Source of the DNA: Sordariomycetes sp. S80-01Y
Lineage: Eukaryota > Ascomycota > Sordariomycetes
Direction of reading: 5' to 3'
DNA length: 64,000 nt
Assembly: GCA_037042185.1 (NCBI GenBank)
Contig: JAXQJY010000021.1
Coordinates: 248,001-312,000 of the forward strand
The position numbers and the translations under genes were made by a program. Shown here in pieces: positions 50,176 to 63,487 of the stretch; positions within the stretch are counted from its first letter, which is position 1, and each line of letters opens with the position of its first letter. Below the pieces are notes generated by a model. That model was not told the origin of the DNA. It did no database searches and saw only the letters and a program-made list of their open reading frames with translations.

Positions 50176-50660
50176 GGTGGGCAACTTTTCAAGCTTGTCG
50201 TTTGGGAAAGTCGCAAAGTGATTCTTCGGTGGACGATTCCAGTTGCGCGGCTCCGATAAGAAGAGAGAAAAGCGCAGAAGCTGGTGCCTTCAAGTTGGGG
50301 TTGCGGGTTGAAGGTCACGGTGAGCTTGTTGGAGGGGCACCAAAAAATGTCCATCCCACTCGAACTCGAACGTTCCTGCCGGTTTGGCGGGGAGCTGGGG
50401 CCAATGTTGTCCCGATCCGTCTGGACCCGCTCTGTCAGCTCTTGGCCAATGGCATTCAGCCTCCAACAACCCCTTTTTCTAGGACAACTTGGGATCAACA
50501 ACACAAATCGATCATGAACAGAATATTGGCCCAAAATCCATCTCAAATGCTGCATGTTTGGTACATTTAGAAGTACCCTCAGTCTATGATTCTTCCATGC
50601 CGACCGACAGTTCCTAATGCTTGATCCCCTCCTTTCACGATCACTCCTTGTTCGTCTCCC
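50176..50660. other. Spacer upstream of CCT3
   Basis: 485 bp between the CCT3 start and the end of the next minus-strand gene. Likely CCT3 promoter. No gene seen. Confidence 0.5.
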
Positions 50661-52232
50661 CTATGCTGCAACGTAGTTAGGATCTGGAGCGATGTGCATC
50701 CATGTCGCCTCTCTAGTCCCCTTGATCTCCATCTGACACTCGAATCGGCACATTGCGTCTCGAACATCCTCCCACCTGGCCGAGTCCTCGTCGGCACAGT
50801 CACTCAATCTTTCCCAAAAATCAATTTCGGGCTCGTCAGGCTGAAGGCCATTGATGTTTGACGCAGATAGAAAGTCCTCTCGTCGAAGCTTCCCGCTGTC
50901 CACGAGGACATCTGGCTTCTTGCTGAAGGCCATAAAAGGAGCGCCATCACGACTCAGCTGGTAGACTATCCTCTGCTGGACGGTGTGGGTTGTAGGGTTC
51001 TTCCAGTCACCACTGGCAGCTTGCGGAAGCGCGATTGGAGAAAATTCCTAGACGTTCTCCAACAAGGCCACCTTAAGTGTAGGTACAGCGAACATAAAGC
51101 TAGAGTCAGGTATGTTGCAGATCGCTGCCGGACGGTCTCCTGAGATGCTGGCCACCGGCTTGTCTACGCGGAACCACAACCACGTGCGAGTGTGGCCATC
51201 TCTGCCGGCACTAGGATCATCATCAGCTTGAATATCAGATATGTGAGGCGGACACTTACACGTTGACTTCGACAATATCCATGGTTCCCTCGGCAGAGTC
51301 CAGCTCGTGTATTAATGCGGGCTCGTTGGCCTTAGCACCAGTGATGGGAGTGTTGATCCGGTTGAGGGCCCTGAAGGCGCACGACTCCAAATGTAGCATC
51401 CTGTATCCGTTCTTCTTGCATGAATTCATCATGCATCTCATGAGGTCCCCGTCGCCGACCTCAATCGCCTCGTCTGCTGGCTGAACGCTCCACTTATCAT
51501 GGGGTTTGTAGAGCCTCATGTTGATATTGCCCGTGACGGCAGCAAGTCTGGCCCCCATCAGTTGCCTGAAGAAGTATAAGCTGTAGTGTCTTCAAGGTAC
51601 AAGCGGACTTACGCGAAGTTCGCTCGGTCCTCGAGGTGCTCGGCTTCTTCATCGGAGGTAGCCTTGCGCTCGAGCCTCTGGGGCATGACTATCTCTGGTG
51701 CCATCTGTTGATCGTTCTCCAATTCAAAACTTAATCCCAAGTACTTATCTACTGCCACTTGCGGCTCAACAGGCCTCGTCTTGCCGAGCCCAAACTGCAG
51801 CTTCTCCAGCACCGTCATCCCCGCCATTACATCGTGGTCGACGGTAGTTTTCTCCCTCCCGTCGTTCACGCGGCGGATCTTTCTTGGATCGTACCATACC
51901 TCCCTGGGGCCGACGGCGGTGTTAACTCTGAAGGTTTGTTGCTTCTCTGGCACCTCTGGGATGCTCAGATCAGACGCTCGCCCTCTCTTCCTCGTTATTT
52001 CCGCAGCCTCAACCAGGAGGGATAGGTACCCGGACGTGCACGGATCAGATGATGGAATTGTTGTATTTATGGAGTCTGGGTCGGATGGCATCCACGGAGA
52101 TGATGGACGGAAGGGCGCCGGCGAGCTTGGTTCGGCCAGGGGCGACCAGGGGGGAGGCTCAGGCGTCCGCCCAGAACCTAGGAGGGCAGCTCCCTCGTTC
52201 GCAGGGGTAGTCTTGACCATGAAGGAATGCAT
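50661..52232 (-). CDS. Unrecognised multi-exon gene interrupted by an in-frame TAG
   Basis: No family recognised. Exons 52232-51613, 51565-51260 and 51210 onward are joined by clear introns (GTAAGT to TTCAG, GTAAGT to CCTAG) with frame kept. Exon 3 reaches TAG at 51050-51048 after ALLENV, giving 362 aa. The same frame then continues with coding-like sequence (EFSPIALPQAASGDWKNP ... HIAPDPNYVAA) to a stop at 50663-50661, another 128 aa. No good intron removes the TAG: a GTACCT...TAG candidate would be only 39 nt. The amino part is Pro/Ser rich (PEPPPWSPLAEPSSPAP), then EVWYDPRKIRR and MTVLEKLQFGLGK; the rest appears globular with mixed alpha/beta character. A single C-to-T change of CAG would explain the TAG. 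It may therefore be a truncated protein, a recent pseudogene, or a mis-modelled exon. A TATA-like sequence lies at about 52408-52415. Confidence 0.6.
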
Positions 52233-55200
52233 CTTTTATGCTTTTGTTTGATTTTTCACTGGTGTTTAGAGTGGGATTCGCGGCGGCTGGCGGTGTGTTG
52301 ATGGTGAAAGAAGTTTTGATTTGTTCAAGATAGGAAAAGCTAGGGAGAGGGGAGATTCCCGCGCTCAGAACGATCACTACAGAGAGGTTTATGAATCATC
52401 CATCCGATATAAATATTCTATTCACCAGTATTCGTATTGTCTTGTTCAGTGGACAATGGCCTTCGCTACTGCAGTGGGTGGTGTGGTGAACTGAGTTGGA
52501 AGTGAGTGTGAGTGGCATAGATTTCCAGGGTGTCAATGCTACATGTAAGAGGAGAGATCAAATAAATAGCACGCTCGGACTACCTTGAAGGGCAAGTGAA
52601 TATTTCCAAATATGAAGCAGCTGTTGCCATCTCTCAACCCGAGAAGGTGGAAGCCTTGAGTCAAAGGGGGAGGCTAACGTTAGAACAGCGGTCATTGGAG
52701 TGAATGGTACGATGGGAGGTCAAAATGAACACTATTACTCTGTTGAAAAGGGCAACTTCCCTCTGGATTCATGTCACTCAACCCTGGGTCCGACAGCCGA
52801 GATCAAAGACGATGGTTGCTGACCTCGATCGTTCCTCGAACAGGAGAGCTGTTTCCGAAGAAAGGAGAGTTCGTGGCCCAGCAGTGCTCTCTTCGGGACT
52901 ATGCTTTTGGCTCTAAACCGATTTCAAAGGCTTTCTACCGGCTTTTGAGGCCATTGGCCTTGATGGAGGGAGCTGTCTATGGTAGCGCGACTTAATGTTG
53001 CTGTTTCACAACGCGATGGAAAGTCGCAAATTTTCATAATGCACATGAGAGATGGCTCCTAAGAGGTAGCTAGCGGTTTTTTTAAGATGGTTCTGTCACT
53101 CCTAGGACGAACTATGATCGTCTTGAATCCACATCCCTTGTGTAAACGAAGATAGGTCTTTTCGCGCGCGTTCCCCCGTTGTTCACCAAGACGGCTACAC
53201 CAGCCGTGCCCAACCAAAATCGTGAGGAGTCTTGAACCTCTCTGCTCAAAACCTCCAGTTTCTCAAATGTTTTGGACGCGGAAGCTACCTGGTGATACAA
53301 CAGCACTGTTCATCTCAACAGACTGGGCACCAGATACCTCATTTCCGTAGACCGACAGGCCGACATCGCGGGCGATGGGACAGAAGAAATGGCTGGCATT
53401 GCCCATCCCGTCGTATCTACGGTCCACATTGTTATGCCGCCTGGCATAGGCTGTCTGCTACGATTGGGGGATAGCAATGTCAAAGCCCCCTTTCTCCTGA
53501 CGGGAATGAACGCAACATCTAGATGGCAATCATACTTCTACGATAACACAAGGTACGCTTATAACTGACTTAGGGCTCGCATCGATCAGACTAATTCAAC
53601 CCTCATACTCTGGTTGTTCAACTTAAGTCACAGCTAGTGCTTCTAAGGTAGCTATCCGTTTTGACCAGTAATGACCAACAAACATCAAGTCAGTCATCAG
53701 CCTTGTGGGTTACAAGATTGACACCGGCGTCCGAGCAAGAGAATCGTCGCATTCAGCTCAACAAAACTCCTGGGACATGGGGAGCGAGCTTGACCGGCAG
53801 CCTGTATTCCGCAGCTTGGACGACCGCCAACTCAAGTCGACGGGTCACCTGCGGCGCTTCAGCGTCTTGGAATTGTCTCGTACGATGCTCACCACTTTGA
53901 GAGCCTTGCGGCGCTGAGCAGCTCAGCCCACGCCGACCCCGACTCACCATCAATACCCCTTCGACAGCCAAGCCTAGACCTAAAGGCACTCACAATATCG
54001 ATCACGCGGTCAACTCGTTCAGCCTCATCCAGGAATCTTCACCCCCATCACACGGACCAACAACCACCACCGCCGTCAATCACACCAACACGCGACCCAG
54101 CAGCTCGGCACCGTCAGATCACATCACCCGCCTCGCACCCGCCTCGTCTCCGCCGCATTGGAATCACAATGGGAAGAAGCGTGCTCACGCCCGAGGCAGT
54201 GGGCAGCCCGCCCGCTGTGATCCGTCGGGAAGACCTGGCTCTCGGTGTCGGCCTTCTCCGCGACTGGTTCACCTTGAGCCCATCACATTCTACAGCGGTG
54301 CTGACCACCCAAGAACTCTGGTCGTCCGCTCACCTTCCATCATCAGATCTCGGAAGCATGCCACCAGGGTCATGGCTAGCGCTGTAGTAAGATAACGTGA
54401 CTAAGAAGACCAGCAGGCCCAGATGGAGGATCATCGCATGCGCCACTCGAAGCGCCCGCTCCGTCTCGAAAAGGGAATCGAACCATCGCGACGGCCTCGA
54501 ACAGTCTTAGCTCGATTTTCCATCCGAACACCTTCACTGATCTCGTGCGTCAGCTTGGAGGGACGCTGCTTGGCGACTGCTTGATCTCCTGAGCGGGCGA
54601 CCAGAAGACGAATGCGACGCGAACTACGCCTCAGTTGAGTTTGAACCGGTGGTGTGATCCCTCACATTCGTGGATTGCGACATGGTGCCCTCATCACCCC
54701 CAGCCATGTGTCTCGGAGTCGACGAGCACGTTTGATCCCGTCGCCGATAGTCTCTTTGCCGCTGGGGTGGGGTGCACACCTACGAAGTCGCAGTCCTGGA
54801 CCCTGGCGTTTCCTGGCGCCGTGGGAAGGGCTGCAATTGGGCTGTTGGTTCCCGAGCAAGCGAAGGGGTGGCGCTGCTTGGTTCCTCGCAGATTCAACAG
54901 CCAAGAGCGCCATTTCCCAGAACGATCGCGCGCGCATGATGGAGGGTGTGCTGTGCCTTTACAGCCGTGATAGGCCAGAAAAGAGTAGGGGTTCAGGGCG
55001 TGGTGGCTGACAGGATGAGGTCTAGGCTGTCTGCCGAATCGGTAAAACCAGACACTCATTTGCAAGCCACCGGAGGGCGCTGAGAACCAAACAGGAGCTG
55101 AATGTGACCATTGGAAAAATTGGCGATAGTGGCGATTCCAGATCGCGGCCTGTCAACCACGTTCTTCCTCAAAAGAAAAGTTTGGGACCGGTATGCATGA

Positions 55201-58200
55201 TCCAGAACGGACAGGATAGCTGCTGCATGTGTGTCAACAGCCCGAAGCATCCGCGGAAGAAGAAATCCAAAGCAATAACGGCAGCCACCCGGCTCCCTTA
55301 CAGCTGTCAACCATATGGCCAGGTCTCACCACCGAAGCCAACGGTGATTTGACAACCACAGGGGACCTGGTCGACTCCTGCTTGCGCTTGCTTTGCCTGC
55401 CGGGAGGCGCAGTTGTGACGGAAGCTGCCGTCTCCCTCCAACGCGATGGACACATTCGTACATACATAGCTCGAGCATGACTGTCTGATCTTGCCTAAAC
55501 ATGACTAGCACGGTCCTAAAGCTTGAGCGGGTTGCGGCCGGCACGGATAAGAGTGGCTCGATGAGTGAAGACAGCGTGGTGGGAGAGGGGGGAGATTCGA
55601 GATGCAGGAGTCGACGTTGCGGCGAACATGACATTGAACTTGCTTGCTAGACAAAGCTTGACAAGGTATCTGCTATGCTCGCAGTGATTGCCCTCATGGA
55701 GCTGACTGGCCAAGAGCGGCATTGATCGGCGTGAAGCCATCTGCGATCGCTCACCGGAGCAGAAACGCCTGTCGAGCATTCACAACCACCACTTCAACCC
55801 GTCGCATCTCCGATGCCAATGTCCAGGGACCTAACAAACGCGGGGAAGCAACGCAGGGGGTTGCGTTCCCGAGCGAAGCCATGCCCAATCCGACCTCGAA
55901 TCGCTTTCCGTCACACAGTTACTCCATGCCAGGCTCCTGACCAAGGCATTTTGCTTGATAAGACATGGGTTGATTTAATTTAACCTCTGCCCAACTTCGC
56001 CCAGGTCCAGGACGCAGCGAGAACTTGGGTTAAGCCGCCCTTTCCGGTGCGGGTAGCATCGCAGCTTGGGCATCTCAGCTGGCGGCGCCCAGACCTGCGC
56101 CGAGGAGGACCAAGACACGGCGGAGGACGGCGGAAGGCGGGCTGGAACGCTTCCACGCCTTGAGCCCTGCAGCCAGAGCGGAGTTTGGAGGTCTGCTGCA
56201 GAGCGCCCCAGTGCTCACGGGCCATTCCCCCTGTCCCTCGAATGCAAGAAAACTCGAAGCGAGGCGAGGGGCTTGAAAAATTGGACGCGGTGCAGTGAGA
56301 TTGCCTCGAAGAGGTGGCCCCAATGGAGCTAAATCCCAAGCGCTGGTGGCTCGATGTCTGGGGGGACGTCCCTGAATACCAAGGCCTTGGCCGGCTGAGG
56401 AGACGCCCAGGGCATGGCCAACGAGCTGCGGGAAACGGGACGTCCAATGGCCACCATCAACATCGAGCTCGCTAACAGAGCACGGGCTTGACCAGAGTAC
56501 GTAAAGTCCGCTGTGCTCCCCCACAGGGTCGCAGCCCAAGTCCCCCTCTGCACAAAGTGCGCCGAAGTGCGCAGACAAAGACAAAGTTCTCACCAAGTCC
56601 GACTCCACGTCCGCCCGGAAGTCACGGCGCTCGGCAGCTGGGGTTGTTGAGCTCCAAATCTGGGGGATCTTCATTTGCACGTCCAGCAAAGACGGTGTGG
56701 CTTGTCCTGCCTCGCCTCACCTCAGCTCACCGAGCTATACAGGGATGAAGGAAAATTTTCGTGCCAAAGCCGCCAGCCTGATGATCTTCACCGAGTGCTT
56801 GGACCAGACGGAGCCTTGCGCTGCGACAACTGCCGCGCGGCTCTACTTCGTAGCCCGTAGCCCGTACGTCGCAGCAAATGAAGGAAGCACGCACGACCTC
56901 TGCGCCGAGACACGGCCAGGTCCAAGCTGATCAACAGGGGCCGGGGCGGCGGCTGTTGAAGGGCTGGTCTGGGTTTGACAATGCAAGGCACAGATAGATG
57001 AAGCATAGGAAGCAAACATTCCGGGTAACGTTTGATCAGTGCTGAGACAGACGCAAATGCGCTGGACGCGCTGCTCATGCTGTGAACGAGGCAGCCGCTT
57101 GCACGGGCAGGCCGCTGCAAGCCACATCGATAGGACCCGACCCTTCTGCCTCGTAGCGTTGTATTTAGAGCAACACCGGTATCAGTTCAAGGAGGCCCAA
57201 GACAACGCCGACTGAAGCCGTCATCGAATTTCCAGTCGAATGACTCCCAGCAGAGGAAGCTAACACCGAAATCCCATGCTGTGCGCTGGATCGACCGATC
57301 GTGTTGTGCCTCCGTGTTTGAGGAGCGATGATCTCATGAGCTTTGGCCAGACAGCGGGTAGCCTGTTCGCTTCTTGCACAATTTGCCAGAGAGTTGTGAA
57401 GAGCGGACATCGAGCCCAAATGGTTGATCGTGGGGGGCCGGGGTGGGCGTGGCTTTAAGAGCTCTCCCTTGTCCAGCTAAGCCGGTTGTGGGTCGTTTGC
57501 CCGATGGACAGCTCCACTGGACTGAGGCCATCGTGAAGCATGCTGGGCGTGATCGATGATAGCGACATTGTGGGCAAAGCAGGGTTTCTTGCGCGGCAGG
57601 GGCTGAAAACTTGGCAAGATACAGCTTATTCCGTCACCAGATACGGAGTATGCCAGCTTGGATCCTCGTACAGAATATAGCAGCATCGGGCGGCAGGGCT
57701 GCGCTGCTCAGAAACAGGAAAGAGTTATTTTCACAGACCCTTTGCCGCCTTGGCTGGCCAAATTCAAATCTGACCTCAGCCTCATACCTTAGGAAGAAGC
57801 TTTGGGCACCGGTCGAGAAGCAGGCCTGCAGCGATGCGTTGGCAAGAGAATCCCCTCAAGCCCAGCTGTGAAGTCTGACAGGTCCCGGGAGAAATTGGCA
57901 GACCACCACTGTCAGCCCCTCAGCGTCAGCCCCTCTGGCGTCAACTGTTGAGCCATTCGATCCAGGACGAACCACTGGGAGACAGCCAATGCGATGCAAG
58001 GTACCAGAGCATGCCACGTTGTTCTGCCGCCCGAAGGCCCCAAGAAGCTCAGTGGAAATTGCTTCTTCTGTGTGTAGACACGTCCTTTCTTCATTCCAGG
58101 ATGCAAGTGAGCGCCGTTGGACGGGCAGAACGAGCCGTGAAGATGCTCCCGTTACGTTACGCTTTGCTTCCCGCACTCTTCGGGCTGTTCTCAGCCCCAA

Positions 58201-61200
58201 GAGACGAGCGGGAGATCGCACGGACGCTCGGGAGGCGCCTGGCGCCGTTGGACTTGGCAAGGCTTCGGCTGCGCATCACCCGCAAAACTTAAGAAGTAGG
58301 TTTGTCGACTGTGGTGGAGGTACCATCACGGGTTGAGGTCATGCCGTGCCATCGTAGCAACTTCATGTGTGGTTTGTTTCCAACTTTCGAGGTTACCGGA
58401 TCATCCATTGGCGTCGACGACTTCTGTAGCCTTCTGGCATTCGCTAGTGACTGCTCACAGCCATCCTGGGTAGTTGTGACGAAAGACGCCGCGTGATTGA
58501 TGACGACTGCACCAACCCTCACACTCGTCGATGTCTCACGTTACGAACACCAGCTGGGAGTCAATTACTTTCCTTCAGTAGCATCCGAAAATCCGCAGTA
58601 TTCCAGAAAAGGCACTTGGTACTTGTGAAGTTGCATTGAGCACTGACTGTAGGGTAGTGGCAGAGGGGATCATGCCCCCGGTTAAAAAGGCCGATAGCGA
58701 TTATCACCGATTAACATCGCGGCGCACCCCCTTTACGCCGAGGCATCGCCAAAAGCCTCAGAGTCTCATTGATAATCCTTCCCGCAGTCGCGCTCGCACG
58801 AGCCCGAACGCGTCGGCTTTGACGACAAAAGGGTCTTGGTGGAAGGATTCAAAGTGGTCAAAGTCCTCCGCCGGGCTCGTGCACGATGTCATCGACGAAC
58901 CCCTGACTTTCCCCCCGATTTTTTTTTTACAGGTCTGCGCCAACCTTGGCTTGCTGACAAACTTGTCTGGCGGCCTCGAGGGATAATACGGTGCCTGGGC
59001 ATAGCGCAGGCGACGGCATTGAAGACGGAGGCACCGACATAGTAGCCTGGCCGCCATCGATTTTGCTCAAGCTAGCTGCAGGGCAACCAAAGTCAGGGCA
59101 GGACACTTCATAGTCTGTAAAGCATCTTCGGCAGATACCTAGGACCCCTTGTCGTCGGTCGCCTATCCAGGAGGAAGGCCCGAACCACTCGACCAGGAGA
59201 CCTCGTCCTCTGTCCGCGATGCAACGGCAAACAATGGGTCAGGGTTGCATGATTCCCACCACCGAAGAGCCACCACCTTAACGACAAGATTTCTCATCAC
59301 AACGTGGGGGGAGCCATTTGGCCATTCTCGCCCCGAGACCAGATAGGCCAAATCCACTCTCGACTGTTAATGTCCGATGCGCCGAGCCCACAACTTGCGC
59401 CCGTTTTGCTGCAAACGATAACACGCCTTCTTAGGTTCTTTGCAGGCCTTTCCAGTGCCGCGGCGCAACAAGTCGAACGTGGGGGTAATTCCTCACGTTT
59501 CGACCAGCGGGCGATGCTCCCAAAGCAGGCGCATTGAGCCATTCAAGCGATGCGGATCCCTGAGACGTCGTCTTCCACCACGGCGGACCAGCATGTACAT
59601 ACGGGGACGGTAGACGTCGCGGTGCATATTCGTGGCAATCGGGTTCTAGCATCGGCATCTGCAAGGTGAACTTCGCGAATTGTCCTCCGAGTTGACGCCG
59701 TCAAACCGTCCGTAGCAACCAGACTGTCGCGCCCTTCCCTGGGCGCCTCTGTCACGACGCACAGCAGCAACCCTTTGGCTTTGAGAGCTGAATTGACCAA
59801 CCCGTCGACGGCTCCTCCCCCCTCGTCATACGCATGCCCAGACTTGGCCACCGAAAGCCTTGATAGGCACAGCGTGGTCGGGCAGTTTCGTGGTGCCACT
59901 GCACTGCACCACCAACCTCCAAAGTCATCCATCCACCAACATCAGACTTTCGCCCGCAGCCGTCAATCTGCCTCTGTCCAAGGCAGATCAGGCAAGCGTC
60001 CGGAGATGTTGATTGGTCAACAGACAATTTCCCGTCGAATGTGAGGTCGCCACCCTGGCTTGCGTCTGCCAACGGCTTCATGGTGGGTGTTTCTCTGGCA
60101 GCCGCGCGAACCCAGGCACAAGGCATGCATGCAGAGATCTTCCCCTCCTTCTAACAGAGGAACATCGCCATTTTCATTGGACTAGGGTGATGAAGGCGAT
60201 AGTACTCTTAATCTCTCGAACAAGTGTATAATGAAGTGCTTTACCAGCCAGCCCGTTGGTCCTGCGCAAGCACCCGCCTGCAGCTATCATGCAAGACGAC
60301 GCTCCAGGGACGTCTCGGGTTCGAGCAGCCGCCCGACGCAACTTGTATATAGTCAACCTTGACGGTGGAAACTCTGAACAATAATTCAAGTCCTCGGCAT
60401 AACGTGGGGAGAGCATTCCAAGAAAAAGCTGATGTGTCAGGACCTTCATCGATTGCCGTGTCTGTCAAGCCGCCGCAAGCGACGAGCCCAGCCTTAAAGA
60501 TAACAAAGGGCCTATGGCAGTGATCTCTACTTTGGACGATCTGGATCCAGGCCCTTGACCTTGATGATGTCTTGCTCAGCACGACACCCAAGGTCAGGTG
60601 GCGGCTGGCAGTCCACAAAGACGCTCATTCGCCCAAGACGCAGTGCACCTCCGCAGAAGCAGGCTTTCACAAAAGCGGACTAGGCCGCATTGCGACCCGC
60701 TCTCTATCGATGGCTGGGACCACATGGCCAGATACGTGCTGGAGACGCAACTGACGCAGCACCGGCAAATAATGGGGACCTGGGGTAAAAGCAGCATCCT
60801 GACTCTCAAGGGAGCGTTTCTTGAATGGTTCGATGAGTCGAAGGAAGCCAGTCCCTGGAGGAGGCGTTGTGATGATGCCTTCTGGCTGCAGGATGGATTT
60901 CGGGGTCCATGTGCTCGTCTAGCGTAGGCAGACACTCAGGGTCTTCAGTTGAGCAGCGAGTCTGGGGATCTCCACCACCATTCCGAATGAGCAGGAAGTC
61001 CTATCTTTGGACTGAAACCTCGGCAGCGAAATAGTCTTCTTCTCCGAGCCATCAAATTCCGGTGCCCAACCGGTGAGCGAGTGTCTGATCCTCCTGATTC
61101 AAGGCTGTCTTGAGCCGTCTCTCGCGTGTCAGAGAACGTCTCGCGAGCTCACGACCATACGACATCTTCGGGAGGGGCCTTTTGCTGCCCAGTGATGGAA

Positions 61201-63487
61201 TGATGCTCGGAGCCCGGGACTGATGTCAGACCAACAAGTTGCTCTTTTGCCTGCGTGCTGCAAGGTGAACATCCAGAAAGTTGTCGGCGGGGCGAACCAC
61301 TGAGGTCCCGGGAGGCAATTGGTCGACGGGTCTGGGGCCTGGAGAGAGGCCAATTGACGGGCTGGTCATCTGCAGGTGCACCAGAAGAGCGTCGCACTAC
61401 ATGTCTTGGTGTTGACGCAGTCGGAATGCTTCGCCATCCCCCACTGGCTGGCTGTGCTAGGGTGCGCGGGTTCCTGATAGAAGCCGCATAGCAGATGGTG
61501 TCTCCCAGTGACGCTGATGTAGTGCTTGCAGTAGCCAGGGTGAAAGTTATATCGCGACGCTCCGGCAATGGTTCAGTTCGAGGAGATTAGGGAGAGCACC
61601 CCACGCAAGGTCGCTCGTCGAGGGTCTGCCTGCTGCCCGCATGATTGATTGTTCTGGGGAAAGATTGGAGCTCTCGAGACGACCGTCGTGTCCGGTGCGC
61701 TATCGCTGTGGGGCAGCACGGGATAGCCGCTGCCAGCCTGCCATCGTCCGCAGATCGCATTTGTTTTGACTTGGGACAAGGGTAGTGCCGGGCAGCGTGT
61801 AGTGACGCAAGCAGTCGCACCTGAAGCGCCCAAGCCATGGACTCGTCGCCTGTTGTAGAGGGACGAAGGCCTGTTTTGCCCGCCGTCACATCATTGTGCC
61901 TGTCGCTGGCGACACCATGTACGTAAGCCAGGGTGGTGAGGCAGCACATGATGGAAGTTTGTCGAGAGGGTGTGATGTGGAAGTGGATCACCGATGGGAG
62001 CGCTGCAGGCCTTGGGCGCTAGCCGTGACGGTGCTAGCGCCCATCTTGAAGCGCGCTCTGCCCCATGCGGACAGGAGATCCAGTTGCCAGAGTAGGGATG
62101 CCTTGGTTCTAAGGCCGTCACGAGGTTCCCGCCTCCCATCAGTCATCAATCAGCATAGCGGGCTCTCATCAACGATGCCGCCCACAGCGCCAGCCAATGC
62201 CACGGCGAGCCGGCAACCCATTCCAAGGGGGTTTCATGATCATTGCAGCGCACACGCAGTGACATGGGATTCGGCGACGGCGACGGCGACAGCATTCAAT
62301 GTCAAACTCCCAGCGGTCGATGCGAATTATGCTTGTTGAGGGTTGAGGGGGAGTGGTGCGAGACTCATGCATGATTGCACGACGAAGGCGAAAAGCTGCC
62401 CATTGCTCACACCACCGAAACCGCAGGCTCACGCCATCGTGCCCCGTACTCCGTCAACGCTGCTCGAGCTGCCTCAGGGAAAACCTCCACTTCAAGTTGA
62501 TATCGTGCTTGCACGCCACGATTGTCATATCGCAGGCCCATTAATTCTGAGGACCCTATTCCTCCCGTCATTTCGCCTCTGAGTCACCTAAGATATCACG
62601 GCGGCTCGTGACGGCTGAGAGCACTGGTTCGAAAAATTTTCGTCTCTGATCTTGAAAGTGTCTCGCAGCCCTTCGCTGTGCTCGTGCCCAGCATGGACCG
62701 TGCCTGTTGGCCTGTGGCCTGTAGCCTGTAAGGTAAGGTCGCCAGTGGCCCGTGATGACCTAATCCACACCCCTCGATTGTGCAGTGCCAGTGCCAGTGC
62801 CAGTGGGTGCGAGCATAAATCTGCAGCATAATTTTACGAAGTCTGCACCACTGTCGAGTCTCGACGACACCACGCTGTGCAGAGGCGTCCCTAGTGCTTT
62901 GCTCGATCCCACCCTCCAGGCCAAGGCCACCCTCCATCAGACGCACGCCCCCTTTAGCACATCACTGCACCCCGATCCACTTTGGCGAAGCCCACCAGCT
63001 GCAGGGCATAGTGCTCCACCCTGGGCGAGTGATGACTGGCTGTGACCGGGTGCAAGTATCGTCCTCCACACTTTGGCCGCCAAGGTACATGCCGCGCTAA
63101 AACCTGGACTGCAACTGCACCTCACGAGCGGCCACACCAGCTGCACCACCAGGCTGTGGGCCTCTGCGATACATAACTTATTCTCCTGCCCTCCCTCTTC
63201 CTCAACCTGCTCCCTCCATTCTCTCATCTTCAACTTCTTCATCGATCCTTTTCCCCTTCTTCGGGTTGCTGTTCGCTCAGTACGCTACGACTACTTCACT
63301 CTTCTTCACGCCAACCAATTCACACACCAAGCGTTACCACCTCACCCTCGCTCTTCAGTCCAGTACCACCCACCTCGTCGCCATACACGATACTGAACCG
63401 AACTACTGCCATACACTCGGACCCGTCGATACCGGACGGTCGATTCCACGCTCAAGACACATAATTACTACCTCGCCAACCGACACC
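52233..63487. other. Gene-poor region of about 11 kb
   Basis: No supportable gene. Many short frames are open on both strands, with no domain, splice support or consistent coding signal. The best coding-like stretch is on the plus strand at about 53.85-54.39 kb. Scattered simple repeats occur, for example GTGCCA units at about 62781-62806 and repeated GCCTGT units near 62700-62730. The stretch from about 63170 to 63487 is pyrimidine-rich (CTTCTTCATCGATCC, CTCTTCTTCACGCC) and is probably the leader of the gene at 63488. No terminal repeats or transposase remnants were recognised. Confidence 0.5.
62781..62806. repeat. GTGCCA hexanucleotide repeat
   Basis: About four GTGCCA units in tandem in the spacer, roughly 680 bp before the Ecl1-family start. 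Confidence 0.8.

Noticed and set aside
48824-50221. 465-aa open frame on the plus strand
   Set aside because: Antisense to CCT3, whose reading frame carries all chaperonin motifs.
53220-53245. Second B-box-like match (GAGGTTCAAGACTCC on the minus strand)
   Set aside because: T-stem mismatch, and no D arm or acceptor partner within range.
54465-54490. Sequence matching a tRNA B box (GGTTCGATTCCC on the minus strand)
   Set aside because: No pairing acceptor stem, no A box at the right distance and a mismatched T stem, so it is not a tRNA.
56075-56689. 204-aa open frame on the minus strand
   Set aside because: Gly/Pro/Ser/Leu-rich chance frame in GC-rich DNA, with no motif and no splice support.
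52233-63487. Possible decayed transposon in the gene-poor region
   Set aside because: No terminal repeats, transposase or reverse-transcriptase motifs, or AT-rich mutation pattern could be seen.
63266-63487. Longer amino end of the Ecl1-family protein
   Set aside because: The frame is open but has no ATG; the family signature starts exactly at the ATG at 63488.
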